Assembly (NCBI RefSeq): GCF_024347575.1
Contig: NZ_AP025503.1
Coordinates: 1,860,001 to 1,924,000 of the forward strand
Reading direction: 5' to 3'
DNA length: 64,000 bases
Origin: Vibrio pelagius
GTDB taxonomy: Bacteria > Pseudomonadota > Gammaproteobacteria > Enterobacterales > Vibrionaceae
Both the position numbers and the translations under genes were made by a program. Of the stretch, positions 46,686 to 55,568 are shown piece by piece (positions within the stretch are counted from its first letter, which is position 1; the number at the start of each line of letters is the position of its first letter). The notes under the pieces were generated by a model. The model saw only the letters and a list, made by a program, of their open reading frames with translations. It was not told where the DNA came from and ran no database searches.

Positions 46686-47228
46686 ATGCGTAAAATTCTA
46701 CTGACTACCGCTATGCTTCTGGCATCTAGCCAAGCATTTGCAGCCGATGACCAACCACAAGTAATGAGCAACTTCAGCTACGATTACTTTGAAGCTCGTA
46801 TCGGCGCAAGCCCAGTTACTTTCGGTGGTGCGTTCAGTAAGTCAATCCACCCAAATGCTCACGCTGTAGCACGCATCGATTCTGAGTTCGAAGGCGATTT
46901 CGACTCTGGTGTTGGTCTTGGCTTCCACTCTCCAATCAACAACTGGGCAGACCTTACGGGTGAAATGCTAATGCGTATCGTACAGCCAGAAGACTCTAGC
47001 TCTACAGATCTAGGTATGGAGATCAACCTAGGTATTCGTCAATGGTTAGGCCCACAACTTGAGGTTGGTGGTAAAGCGGGTTACGTATCTATCGATGACA
47101 ACGACGATTGGATTGGTTCTGTTTACGCTCGTTTCCACTCTACAGAGCTATTCTCCATTGGTGCTGAAGCGCGAATCAACGACTTCTACGGCGAACAGGT
47201 TATGTTCACGACTCGCTTCAAGTTCTAA
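46686..47228 (+). CDS. Outer-membrane beta-barrel protein
   Basis: 180 residues with a clear signal peptide (ILLTTAMLLASSQAFA, cleavage near 20). The mature part alternates hydrophobic and polar residues and ends in MFTTRFKF, the C-terminal Phe signature of outer-membrane barrels. No specific family is recognised. A 160-bp repeat lies 32 bp behind the stop, before the terminator. Confidence 0.78.
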   Translation: MRKILLTTAMLLASSQAFAADDQPQVMSNFSYDYFEARIGASPVTFGGAFSKSIHPNAHAVARIDSEFEGDFDSGVGLGFHSPINNWADLTGEMLMRIVQPEDSSSTDLGMEINLGIRQWLGPQLEVGGKAGYVSIDDNDDWIGSVYARFHSTELFSIGAEARINDFYGEQVMFTTRFKF

Positions 47229-47260
47229 GACGTTTTTTGGCTTCAGTTAAAGTGAGCTAA

Positions 47261-47420
47261 TACCAATCACAGTAAATAAGTGGTCAAAAATAGCGCCGGG
47301 AAAAGGCTTAAGAACAAGGCAGAATTTTTTGGTAAGTAGTTATTCTACAATCAAAAATTCTAACGCAGTTATCAAGCGTTTTAACAAGCTAGGATGATCA
47401 GTTATTTACTACGATTGGTA
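47261..47420. repeat. 160-bp MITE-like repeat, copy 1
   Basis: It begins TACCAATCACAGTAAATAA and ends with TTATTTACTACGATTGGTA, near-perfect 19-bp terminal inverted repeats (17 of 19). The middle contains further pairing (AGAATTTTTTG/CAAAAATTCT around GTAG-TTATT-CTAC). The copy at 54128-54287 is identical over all 160 bases in the same orientation. There is no ORF. It fits a non-autonomous mobile element or intergenic repeat of vibrios. Confidence 0.85.
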
Positions 47421-47446
47421 TAAGTAAGCGATTAAATAGATAAACA

Positions 47447-47477
47447 AAAACCGAGGATATAATCCTCGGTTTTTATT
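47447..47477. terminator. Bidirectional terminator between the barrel gene and tfoX
   Basis: 12-bp stem AAAACCGAGGAT/ATCCTCGGTTTT. The repeat at 47261-47420 separates it from the barrel gene. Confidence 0.85.
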
Positions 47478-47510
47478 TATATTGAATAATCTGGAACATA
47501 TAGGAGGATT

Positions 47511-48098
47511 CTAGTGGCAGCTCTTTAATAGCTGTTGTTTGCGAGGCTCTTGAAGCAGTTTCCAGTGAATACCATCAATGGCACCGGCAAACTTCCAAAG
47601 TAGCTTTAAGTCAACATCATTGCCGTAAGTTTCACGAACCTTATTGAAAACTTCAGGTGCGCCTAACTGCATGAACATAGAGACATCTTCAACACCCGCT
47701 TTCTTAACCATACGCTCTAACGTGAGTTGCATGTTAGGTAGGTCGCGTAAACGGCGACTGGCGGTTGATTTTTTGAAACTGCGTTGCTGAACTGAATTAT
47801 CGATAGAAGTTCGAATAATGCTATCCAGATCAGGGTGCTCGCAGGTAAACAGATCGGTAATATCGTAGTAATTTACAGTGGCTGTCGTTTGCTTTTTGAC
47901 ATGGCGATATTTTTCACAGTCTAGAGCCGTCAATTTTTCATCTAATGACTCACCACCGCGAATAAATAAACAACCTTCGCTGATCAATGCAAACATCGCA
48001 TCGCTCTGGAAGAGGCCAGTACCTCCAAACATTGAACGTTTTTGGTGCTCACCAAACTTACTTACGTAGTTAATAAATGCTGTCTCAGTCATATCCAT
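47511..48098 (-). CDS. tfoX: Competence regulator TfoX
   Basis: 195 residues. The N-terminal TfoX domain (GEHQKRSMFGGTGLFQSDAMFALI) and C-terminal TfoX_C domain (LRDLPNMQLTLERMVKKAGV, FMQLGAPEVFNKVRETYG) are complete. TfoX activates chitin-induced natural competence and type VI secretion in Vibrio. The neighbourhood (serC, lysO, panP, hexR, grxA) agrees with the tfoX rather than tfoY locus as I remember the V. cholerae map, and no c-di-GMP riboswitch is seen upstream. The 358-base leader contains a CRP-like site and a hairpin. Confidence 0.88.
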   Translation of the reverse strand: MDMTETAFINYVSKFGEHQKRSMFGGTGLFQSDAMFALISEGCLFIRGGESLDEKLTALDCEKYRHVKKQTTATVNYYDITDLFTCEHPDLDSIIRTSIDNSVQQRSFKKSTASRRLRDLPNMQLTLERMVKKAGVEDVSMFMQLGAPEVFNKVRETYGNDVDLKLLWKFAGAIDGIHWKLLQEPRKQQLLKSCH

Positions 48099-48286
48099 TG
48101 ATCCTTAATCTTATTACCCCGATTAGTACGATCACCAGATAAGCAGCTTTTTGTATGCGAAAATAAAATGTTCTAAATATAGGTGAATATTATGGTTTGT
48201 CTTCCACCTTTAAAATAAATCATACTTCGAAACAAAAATTAAGTCTGGACTTAGCTCACAGCAATTCATTGAACATCAAAAAAATT

Positions 48287-48302
48287 CATGATTCATATCA
48301 CA
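48287..48302. promoter_or_regulatory. CRP-like site upstream of tfoX
   Basis: On the reverse strand TGTGA-TATGAA-TCATG matches TGTGA-N6-TCACA in one half fully and the other in three of five bases. cAMP-CRP is known to be required for tfoX expression in Vibrio cholerae. Confidence 0.4.
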
Positions 48303-48305
48303 CTA

Positions 48306-48330
48306 CGCCATTATTTGGCGCTTTTATTTT
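48306..48330. other. Hairpin in the tfoX leader
   Basis: CGCCA-TTATT-TGGCG, followed on the + strand by CTTTTATTTT. It may be a leader hairpin on the tfoX transcript. No gene on the + strand ends here. Confidence 0.4.
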
Positions 48331-48456
48331 GACGCCTAGTGTTATCCCGGTTCAGGTTTAGTTGTTTTTAGCTAAAACTGATTTCTGTTTTTGTACTATT
48401 GCACGGCATCACTGCGGCTTGTAAAATGAGTAGATATTGTCATTTATCCTCTTTAT

Positions 48457-49377
48457 ATGAATCATTTATCCTTTTATTGGCTTCCTGAGAACAAAGCACT
48501 TCTACTCAAGGGACTTGAAACCGAGTTCGCACAATTGGTTAGCAGTTCTATTTCCTCTGGTAAAATCAACTTACCTCCCATCCCAGATGTGGTTTTGAAA
48601 ATTCAGAAACTTTGTACTCTCGAATCGACAGGAATTGCTGATGTAGCAAAATGTTTGCTCGAGGATCCCGGTTTAACCGCCATTGTGATTCGTGTTGCCA
48701 ATTCCGTGGTGTTCAACCGCCGCAACATTACTTGTGTCGATATCATGACTGCTGTTTCTCGTCTTGGTATTTTGCGGGTTCGTGACATTGTGACGGCTCA
48801 AGCGATTGAGCAACTGAAACACAACATCAACCTCAGCCAAGATTGCAATCAGCTATTAAGACAAAGCGCATCGATTTCAAAAGAGCTTGGTGCAACTATG
48901 GTATTGGTCACCAATCAATTCAAAGAGTATGAACCACAAGAATACAACTACCTAGAGCAGGAAAAAGCCCTATTGGTCGGCTTACTTGCTGACATCGGTC
49001 TATTCTGTCTGGTCAGCGAATATCACTACTATTTAGAGAAAGGTAATTACCTCGACCAAGACATCGCCCTGCAAATTTTCCAAACCCAGTGCTCTGCAAC
49101 CAGTCAATTGGTCTTAAAGCAGTGGGGGTTCGACCGTGATTTTATTGATGTATCTTCAAATAAGTCCTCAATAAACAGTGAGAAAGACGTTTCCTACCTC
49201 GATATTGCACGAATTGCTAATCATCTCTTGATGTTTAGAAACAATGATGAAAACATCGACTCTCACGAAGTCGAACTTAACGTTACTGGAGCTGAAGTTC
49301 TCTATCAACTCAGCAACTTAAATGACAATGAGTTCCACGGACAGCTTAACGACGTTATCAGTGCCAGCGGTTTATAA
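48457..49377 (+). CDS. HDOD-domain protein
   Basis: 306 residues. The HDOD domain occupies ~35-240 (LPPIPDVVLKIQKLC, LLEDPGLTAIVIRVANSVVFN, LGILRVRDIVTAQAI). Catalytic His-Asp residues of true HD phosphohydrolases are absent, as usual for HDOD. Such proteins work as scaffolds in c-di-GMP, competence and motility pathways. It diverges from tfoX. Ribosome site is weak. lysO starts 34 bp after it. Confidence 0.85.
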   Translation: MNHLSFYWLPENKALLLKGLETEFAQLVSSSISSGKINLPPIPDVVLKIQKLCTLESTGIADVAKCLLEDPGLTAIVIRVANSVVFNRRNITCVDIMTAVSRLGILRVRDIVTAQAIEQLKHNINLSQDCNQLLRQSASISKELGATMVLVTNQFKEYEPQEYNYLEQEKALLVGLLADIGLFCLVSEYHYYLEKGNYLDQDIALQIFQTQCSATSQLVLKQWGFDRDFIDVSSNKSSINSEKDVSYLDIARIANHLLMFRNNDENIDSHEVELNVTGAEVLYQLSNLNDNEFHGQLNDVISASGL

Positions 49378-49411
49378 GGTGATAGACCGCTAAGTCAGCA
49401 TCGAGGGAATC

Positions 49412-50317
49412 ATGTTTACAGGGATGATCTTCATTTTTGCCCCACTTGTGGTGGGTTACCTATTTTCTATTTCAAATGAAAAGACGCTAGAAACGATCAA
49501 CCGTGCAACGTCTTCTCTAATATACGTCATTCTGGGGTTAATGGGGTTGAGCCTTGCTGCGCTCGATAACCTAGGCAGCAACCTACAAACGATCTTGCTC
49601 TACACTGCAACATTCTTCGTCTGCCTAAGCGCGTGCAATCTACTTGCGTTACCTTTAATTGATAAGGCCCTTCCACTTAAAACAGACAGTAGTCAGAAGA
49701 AACTGCCACTCTCTTCTATGGCGCTGGAATCGGCCAAGTTGATCCTTGTTGTGGGCACGGGTCTTATCGCAGGTCTACTACTACCAATCGGCTTGACCTG
49801 GGTAGACACCGCGAGCGAGTGGATTCTGTTCGCACTGCTGTTCTTTATTGGTATTCAACTTCGAAACAGTGGTCTAACACTACGCCAAATCCTATTAAAT
49901 AAGCACGGCATGGTGATCGCTGCCACCATTATCATCTCCTCTATGTTGGGCGGCGTGATGGCAGCCTACCTGTTAGATATCCCTTTATTTCGGGCTCTCG
50001 CAATGTCATCCGGTTTCGGTTGGTATTCTTTAGCAGGGATTTTGATGGGTGACGCTTTTGGTCCCGTTTATGGCGGCGCCTCTTTTATGCTGGAGTTACT
50101 ACGTGAATTGGTCGCTCTGGTCGTGATTCCGATGTTGATACGAAGTTACCCTTGCACTTCAATTGGGTACGCAGGCGCGACAGCGATGGATTTCACCCTT
50201 CCTGTTATACAGACAACCGGTGGTGTGCGTTGTGTGCCTATTGCGATTGTCAGCGGTTTCATTTTGAGTCTCTTAGTGCCGGTATTGATGCTATTCTTTG
50301 TATCTCTTGCTAACTAG
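49412..50317 (+). CDS. lysO: Lysine exporter LysO family protein
   Basis: 301 residues with about eight membrane segments, GAGGGAATC before the ATG. The sequence (MALESAKLILVVGTGLIAG, LRNSGLTLRQILLNKHG, SSGFGWYSLAGILMGDAFGP) matches LysO (DUF340), the E. coli YbjE lysine exporter. The substrate here is inferred from the family. Confidence 0.9.
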   Translation: MFTGMIFIFAPLVVGYLFSISNEKTLETINRATSSLIYVILGLMGLSLAALDNLGSNLQTILLYTATFFVCLSACNLLALPLIDKALPLKTDSSQKKLPLSSMALESAKLILVVGTGLIAGLLLPIGLTWVDTASEWILFALLFFIGIQLRNSGLTLRQILLNKHGMVIAATIIISSMLGGVMAAYLLDIPLFRALAMSSGFGWYSLAGILMGDAFGPVYGGASFMLELLRELVALVVIPMLIRSYPCTSIGYAGATAMDFTLPVIQTTGGVRCVPIAIVSGFILSLLVPVLMLFFVSLAN

Positions 50318-50524
50318 ATCGCAGGAATGGCCCCTATTTTCCATTAGAATGCGTCGGTGTCTTTGTACTCGAGACTTTAAGATTGCCCAAGATCCTGAAA
50401 CAGTTACCGAAATAAAAAGACACTAAGTGTCGTTGCTCAACAAATACTAATCACGGTAATCTGTGAAGACATAGTTCTACATAAAAATCAGTTCTAAAAA
50501 GAATAAACCCAAAAAGGAACCACT

Positions 50525-51052
50525 ATGAAACGCCTTTGTGTCGCACTACTGCTAGCATCAACTTCTACTTTCTCTTTTGCAGCAGAGAGCCTAACTGGAA
50601 ACCAACAATGTCTTGCTGAAAAATACGATGCGTACATCGACGCCTCTCTAAATTGGTATGCCGATCTTGCAGACCTAACTGCAGCTCAATACCCAGAGCT
50701 TGAAGAAGTAAGCCAGTGGTTCCTTGAAGGCCGTAAGCACCACTTCGAGTTAAACCGAGCAGCTGTTCGCTACTACCTAGTTAACGATTCAAGCAAAGTC
50801 GCTACCGAGCAATCTGTTGAAGGTTGGCTAAAGCTGGAACAGTATGACATCAAAGCGCTATCACAGCGTGACGATGAGCTAGGCAAAATCGCAAAAACAA
50901 CCTTTGATGATCGTCAATCTAAGCCACACGCTCAAAACTACGAGCTGCGTTCTGCATTTGCAGAGCTGTTAAGCCACCCGAAACAGATCGATACAGCCCT
51001 GCAGCGTTACAACCAATCTATCGCTAAAGTAGAAAATACTCAGTGTAAATAG
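50525..51052 (+). CDS. Secreted protein of unknown function
   Basis: 175 residues with a 20-residue signal peptide (LCVALLLASTSTFSFA) and AAAAAGGAACC before the ATG. The mature part is helical and polar (SLNWYADLADLTAAQYPELE, HHFELNRAAVRYYL) with a single pair of cysteines that could form a disulfide (QQC and the terminal TQCK). No family is recognised. Probably periplasmic. Confidence 0.72.
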   Translation: MKRLCVALLLASTSTFSFAAESLTGNQQCLAEKYDAYIDASLNWYADLADLTAAQYPELEEVSQWFLEGRKHHFELNRAAVRYYLVNDSSKVATEQSVEGWLKLEQYDIKALSQRDDELGKIAKTTFDDRQSKPHAQNYELRSAFAELLSHPKQIDTALQRYNQSIAKVENTQCK

Positions 51053-51114
51053 CGGCATAAACGTGACTCCTTCTAAAAAGTTACGTTTATGGGAAGTGGG
51101 ATTTCATAATTAAG

Positions 51115-51140
51115 ACGGGACTTTGTGCCCGTTTTCGTTT
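51115..51140 (+). terminator. Possible terminator after the secreted-protein gene
   Basis: ACGGG/CCCGT stem followed by TTTCGTTT, with another hairpin just upstream (AAACGT/ACGTTT, 51059-51089). Confidence 0.55.
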
Positions 51141-51185
51141 AGATTGTCCCGCTCGCGTCAATATTAGAAAAATAACTCGCTTGCT

Positions 51186-52829
51186 ATGGTTACGGAACAA
51201 AAAACAGCAGATGTAAGCTTTGATAGCCTACTGCGTATCTTCACAGTACCGGAAGGTCCAGACTCAACACTTACACAAATCGAAGACAAACTGTCACAAA
51301 ACCTGAATCAATTTCTACGAGAGCATATCGTGGCTGAAGAGAAGCCGCTTCGAGAGATTGAGAAGGATTTTTCCAATGCTTCTATCCCGGAGCAGCCTGA
51401 GTTTGTTTCTGAACATACCGAGCACCTACTCGACTCACTCGTTTCTCACTCAGTTCATACATCTGCGCCAAGCTTTATTGGTCATATGACCTCGGCTCTG
51501 CCGTACTTTTTGATGCCGCTGTCAAAGATCATGATTGCGCTTAACCAGAACTTGGTAAAAATCGAAACCTCGAAAGCATTTACACCACTTGAACGTCAAG
51601 TATTGGGAATGCTGCACCGTCTTATCTATCAGCAAGATGATGCTTTCTACTCTCGTTGGATGCACAGTGCTAACCATTCACTAGGCGCTTTCTGCTCTGG
51701 TGGCACAATTGCCAATATCACCGCTCTTTGGGTTGCACGTAACAATGCACTTAAGGCACAAGGCGAGTTTAAGGGCGTTGAGAAAGAAGGCCTGTTCAAG
51801 GCGATGAAGCACTACGGCTATGAAGGCCTAGCGATTTTGGTTTCTGAGCGCGGCCACTACTCCCTGAAAAAAGCAGCGGACGTACTGGGTATCGGTCAAG
51901 AAGGTCTTGTTTCTGTAAAAACAAACAACGACAACAAGATCTGTACCGAAGATCTGAAACGTAAGATCACCGAACTCAAAAGCAAAAACATCAAGCCGTT
52001 CGCAGTAATCGGTGTTGCGGGTACAACCGAAACCGGCAACATTGACCCACTGAAGAGAATGGCTGAAATTTGTGCCGAAGAAGCGTGTCACTTCCATGTA
52101 GATGCCGCTTGGGGTGGTGCAACACTTATGTCGAACAATCATCGTCATTTGTTAGATGGTATTGAACTGGCAGATTCAGTAACGATTGATGCGCATAAAC
52201 AGCTCTACATCCCTATGGGTGCGGGTATGGTGCTGTTCAAAAAGCCTGACGCTATGACAGCCATTGAACACCATGCTCAGTACATCCTACGTAAAGGCTC
52301 AAAGGATCTAGGAAGCCATACATTAGAGGGTTCTCGCTCTGGAATGGCAATGCTTGTATACGCAGCGATGCATATCATTAGTCGTCCAGGTTACGAACTA
52401 TTGATCGACCAAAGCATTAATAAAGCACGCTATTTTGCAGACCTTATTAAACAACAAAGTGACTTCGAGCTCGTTTCTGAACCTGAATTGTGCCTTCTGA
52501 CTTACCGTTATGTGCCTGAAAGCGTTAAACTAGCGCTCGAAAAAGCGAATGACGCTGACCGCACAGAACTTAACGAACTGCTCAACGAACTGACGAAATT
52601 CATTCAGAAGAAGCAGCGTGAAACAGGTAAGTCTTTCGTATCTCGTACGCGCCTTAACCCTGAAGCTTGGTCACACCAACACATCATCGTATTCCGTGTA
52701 GTGCTGGCTAACCCGCTAACGGGTACTGAGATCTTAACCTCTGTGTTAGAGGAGCAGCGCGAAATTGCTAAGCTAGCTCCGAACTTAATGGGTAAGATCG
52801 CAACACTAGTCAGTAAGATTCACTCATAG
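51186..52829 (+). CDS. panP: Pyridoxal-dependent aspartate 1-decarboxylase PanP
   Basis: 547 residues, the family length. The PLP-lysine is in SVTIDAHKQLYIPMGAG. The group-II decarboxylase fold is seen in HSLGAFCSGGTIANITALW and FHVDAAWGGATLM. PanP-type enzymes of Vibrio make beta-alanine from aspartate for pantothenate and CoA, replacing the pyruvoyl enzyme PanD. Older annotations call these glutamate decarboxylases. The next gene, hexR, is separate. Confidence 0.85.
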   Translation: MVTEQKTADVSFDSLLRIFTVPEGPDSTLTQIEDKLSQNLNQFLREHIVAEEKPLREIEKDFSNASIPEQPEFVSEHTEHLLDSLVSHSVHTSAPSFIGHMTSALPYFLMPLSKIMIALNQNLVKIETSKAFTPLERQVLGMLHRLIYQQDDAFYSRWMHSANHSLGAFCSGGTIANITALWVARNNALKAQGEFKGVEKEGLFKAMKHYGYEGLAILVSERGHYSLKKAADVLGIGQEGLVSVKTNNDNKICTEDLKRKITELKSKNIKPFAVIGVAGTTETGNIDPLKRMAEICAEEACHFHVDAAWGGATLMSNNHRHLLDGIELADSVTIDAHKQLYIPMGAGMVLFKKPDAMTAIEHHAQYILRKGSKDLGSHTLEGSRSGMAMLVYAAMHIISRPGYELLIDQSINKARYFADLIKQQSDFELVSEPELCLLTYRYVPESVKLALEKANDADRTELNELLNELTKFIQKKQRETGKSFVSRTRLNPEAWSHQHIIVFRVVLANPLTGTEILTSVLEEQREIAKLAPNLMGKIATLVSKIHS

Positions 52830-53198
52830 TTATTCAAATTTAGTTGCATCAGATTGAAAATTTATTTCTTTTTGATGTAACTAACACGTCATTTCAACGC
52901 CTATTTGCACTTTTTTTACTCAAATCCTCTTCCAGTTTTGTAGTTTTCTAAAATTTTGTTGAGGTTTGTCATATTCTGAAGCATTCATCCCGTGTTTTTG
53001 TATTAGTAAATAGTGTGTTAGGTTTATACTTATCCTATGGTGCTAGTTAAATATATATCTATTTGAAACGGCAGTACTAAAGAGCATTGTCATTGTAACT
53101 TGTTATTGATTGATAACTCTGCCTGCTATTTGTTTCAGCCACTCCCCGGGTAAGCAGATATTAACTAGCAAGTTGTTCTCTATACCCTCGTGAACACT
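52830..53198. other. Intergenic region between panP and hexR
   Basis: 369 bases without a gene. A hairpin TTAGTTGCATCA/TGATGTAACTAA (52840-52851/52873-52884, one G-T pair) follows panP. It lacks a T run. No clear HexR box (TGTARTW-type palindrome) was found. Confidence 0.45.
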
Positions 53199-54053
53199 AT
53201 GAATACATTAGAAAAAATACAAAAAAACCTGGAAAATTTCAGTAAGTCTGAGCGTAAAGTCGCTGAAGTCATTATGGCTTCCCCTCAAACTGCTATTCAT
53301 TCTAGTATCGCTACATTGGCAAAAATGGCCGATGTGAGTGAGCCTACTGTTAACCGCTTCTGCCGTCGTTTAGATACGAAAGGCTTCCCTGACTTCAAAT
53401 TGCACCTAGCTCAGAGCTTGGCAAACGGAACACCTTATGTGAACCGTAACGTTGAAGAAGATGATGGACCAGATGCTTACACGCATAAGATTTTTGAATC
53501 GACAATGGCGTGTCTGGATGTGGCGAAAAATAGCCTAGATTCAATGCAAGTCAACCGCGCGGTTGACCTGCTAACGCAAGCTAAGCGTATTTCATTCTTT
53601 GGTTTGGGTGCGTCTTCGTCTGTGGCTAGAGATGCTCAAAACAAGTTCATCCGTTTCAACATCCCAATCACCTGTTTTGAAGACATCGTGATGCAACGCA
53701 TGAGCTGCATTAACTGTAGTGACAACGATGTTATCGTTCTGATTTCACACACAGGCCGTACTAAGAGCCAAGTTGAAATTGCGAACTTAGCTCGTGAAAA
53801 TGGTGCAACGGTGATTGCCATCACAGCTAAAGACTCCCCATTGGATAAGGCAAGCTCACTGTCTATTTCATTGGATGTGCCTGAAGATACTGACGTTTAC
53901 ATGCCAATGGCAAGTCGCGTAGTACAAATGACGGTTATTGATGTTCTGGCTACTGGCTTCACGCTGCGTCGTGGCACTGGTTTCCGCGAAAATCTAAAAC
54001 GCGTTAAAGAGTCACTACGTGATTCACGCTACGAGAAATACTCTCAGTTCTAA
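53199..54053 (+). CDS. hexR: HexR, RpiR-family regulator of central carbon metabolism
   Basis: 284 residues from the ATG at 53199. The GTG at 53190 is also possible. The N-terminal RpiR helix-turn-helix (KSERKVAEVIMASPQTAIHS, VSEPTVNRFCRRLD) is followed by a SIS sugar-phosphate-binding domain (FFGLGASSSVARDAQNKF, SHTGRTKSQVEIANLARENG). Much of the sequence matches E. coli HexR as I remember it, including QRMSCINCSDNDVIVLISHTG. It senses 2-keto-3-deoxy-6-phosphogluconate and controls glycolytic and Entner-Doudoroff genes. Confidence 0.92.
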   Translation: MNTLEKIQKNLENFSKSERKVAEVIMASPQTAIHSSIATLAKMADVSEPTVNRFCRRLDTKGFPDFKLHLAQSLANGTPYVNRNVEEDDGPDAYTHKIFESTMACLDVAKNSLDSMQVNRAVDLLTQAKRISFFGLGASSSVARDAQNKFIRFNIPITCFEDIVMQRMSCINCSDNDVIVLISHTGRTKSQVEIANLARENGATVIAITAKDSPLDKASSLSISLDVPEDTDVYMPMASRVVQMTVIDVLATGFTLRRGTGFRENLKRVKESLRDSRYEKYSQF

Positions 54054-54075
54054 ACTGAATGTAGACAAATTAGAA

Positions 54076-54099
54076 AAACGGAGCCGCACGGCTCCGTTT
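54076..54099. terminator. Terminator of hexR
   Basis: 11-bp stem AAACGGAGCCG/CGGCTCCGTTT with a 2-base loop and T run. Confidence 0.9.
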
Positions 54100-54127
54100 T
54101 TGTTTACTCAAACTGATTGTTCTCTTA

Positions 54128-54287
54128 TACCAATCACAGTAAATAAGTGGTCAAAAATAGCGCCGGGAAAAGGCTTAAGAACAAGGCAGAATTTTTTGGT
54201 AAGTAGTTATTCTACAATCAAAAATTCTAACGCAGTTATCAAGCGTTTTAACAAGCTAGGATGATCAGTTATTTACTACGATTGGTA
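54128..54287. repeat. 160-bp MITE-like repeat, copy 2
   Basis: Identical over 160 bases to 47261-47420, same orientation. It ends one base before the stop codon of the reverse-strand alcohol dehydrogenase, and its left edge is 28 bases past the hexR terminator. Confidence 0.85.
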
Positions 54288-55568
54288 TTATATCGTCCAG
54301 CTGTTGCCCTTTTCCACGATGCTGTTTTGTGAAGCGTAGGAGTTAATAATCGTAAAACTCGATTCCGCTCCGTTTTCAGGGAAACTTGTCTGCTGAAGCT
54401 GCGAAGAATCACAACTGCAGTCACGACACACTTTCTCTAAGATATGCACCAGCCGCGCCTTGTTGAGTGGCAGTGGGTTACCCTTGATCGCGACCGACTT
54501 CATCGCATCCTCAGCAACATCTTCAAACGGTGTTTTACAGACCCCAAATTGAATAAGACTTGGTATTTCAAGTGTGTCGAGTAGCTCTGAAAGCCAACTG
54601 ACTGACTGCTCCTCAATTGCATTCTCGTCGCCTGTTACGATTGCAGCGATACGTTGATAGCGAGCCAAGATATCGTCACGACCCTGCTCTCTTGCGACCT
54701 CGATATTCTCTAGCATGACCAAAGGCGCTAAACGACCAGTAATAATACTATGTGGCGCATGTATCTTTCCGCCTAATGCCGACGCTAAGCCATGAGCCGC
54801 ACCAAGTTTTGCGTTGGTAATTGCCATACCACCTAGCATCGATGCAAATGCCAGATCAGAACGTGCTTGAGGGTTATCTTCAACGCACGCTTTCACCACA
54901 GAAGCACTGAGCTTTCTTAGCCCTTCTTCACAAATCATATCCGTTAACGGATTCGGCTCTCCACAGACATAAGCTTCCATTAAATGAGTGAACGCGTCCA
55001 TTGCTCCTCTGCCGGACAGATACAGGCTCGTACCATAGGTAAGCGTTGGGTCGATAATAGCCACGTCTGCAAGCATATCAGGGCTGCGTAAACTGATTTT
55101 AACCTTATCTTGCCCAGACTTAAGTACCGCATTTTTGGTGACTTCAGCACCGGTGCTTGCCGTGGTTGGAATCGCAATGAAAGGTAACGGCTTCGTCTTC
55201 AAAGGCACATTACGCCCCACGACTTCTACGTAGTCGTACACATTCCCCTGATTCGGCAGAATCGCCGCCAACGCTTTCCCCATATCAATGGCACTACCAC
55301 CACCCATCGCAATCACCATGTCGGGCTTAAATCGGCGTGCCGAAGTGGCAGCCTCTTCAACCATAGTTATATTTGGCTCCCCAGATACTGCGATATGCTG
55401 ATAGCGCATATTTTGTGCGTCGAGATATTCGGTAACAATTGTGGTTCTTTCTAGATTACTCCCAGTTACCAATAACACACTGTAACCATACTGATTAAAC
55501 TGAGACAGTGAAGACGTCAGTGCTCCTTCACCAAAGATGATCTTTGTAGATGTCATAAATTGAAACAT
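54288..55568 (-). CDS. Iron-containing alcohol dehydrogenase
   Basis: 426 residues from the ATG at 55568, which has a perfect AGGAGGCACC site. NAD-binding GGGSAIDMGKALAA and iron-ligand regions DAFTHLMEAYVCG and GAAHGLASALGGKIHAPHS define the type III family. The normal end falls near ARLVHILEKVCRD, followed here by an extra ~40 residues (starting CSCDSSQLQQTSFPENG). It sits next to hexR. The gene ends abutting the 160-bp repeat with no terminator of its own. The substrate alcohol is unknown. Confidence 0.87.
   Translation of the reverse strand: MFQFMTSTKIIFGEGALTSSLSQFNQYGYSVLLVTGSNLERTTIVTEYLDAQNMRYQHIAVSGEPNITMVEEAATSARRFKPDMVIAMGGGSAIDMGKALAAILPNQGNVYDYVEVVGRNVPLKTKPLPFIAIPTTASTGAEVTKNAVLKSGQDKVKISLRSPDMLADVAIIDPTLTYGTSLYLSGRGAMDAFTHLMEAYVCGEPNPLTDMICEEGLRKLSASVVKACVEDNPQARSDLAFASMLGGMAITNAKLGAAHGLASALGGKIHAPHSIITGRLAPLVMLENIEVAREQGRDDILARYQRIAAIVTGDENAIEEQSVSWLSELLDTLEIPSLIQFGVCKTPFEDVAEDAMKSVAIKGNPLPLNKARLVHILEKVCRDCSCDSSQLQQTSFPENGAESSFTIINSYASQNSIVEKGNSWTI

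Larger units (their letters stand above)
48099..48456. other. Long tfoX leader region
   Basis: 358 bases without a gene separate tfoX from the divergent HDOD gene. They hold a CRP-like site (48287-48302) and a hairpin (48306-48321). No Vc2-like c-di-GMP riboswitch is seen. Confidence 0.5.

Noticed and set aside
48099..48456. c-di-GMP riboswitch upstream of tfoX
   Set aside because: The Vc2-type conserved core was looked for and not found on the tfoX strand.
54019..54264. 81-codon + strand ORF running from hexR into the 160-bp repeat
   Set aside because: It overlaps the hexR end in another frame and crosses a terminator.
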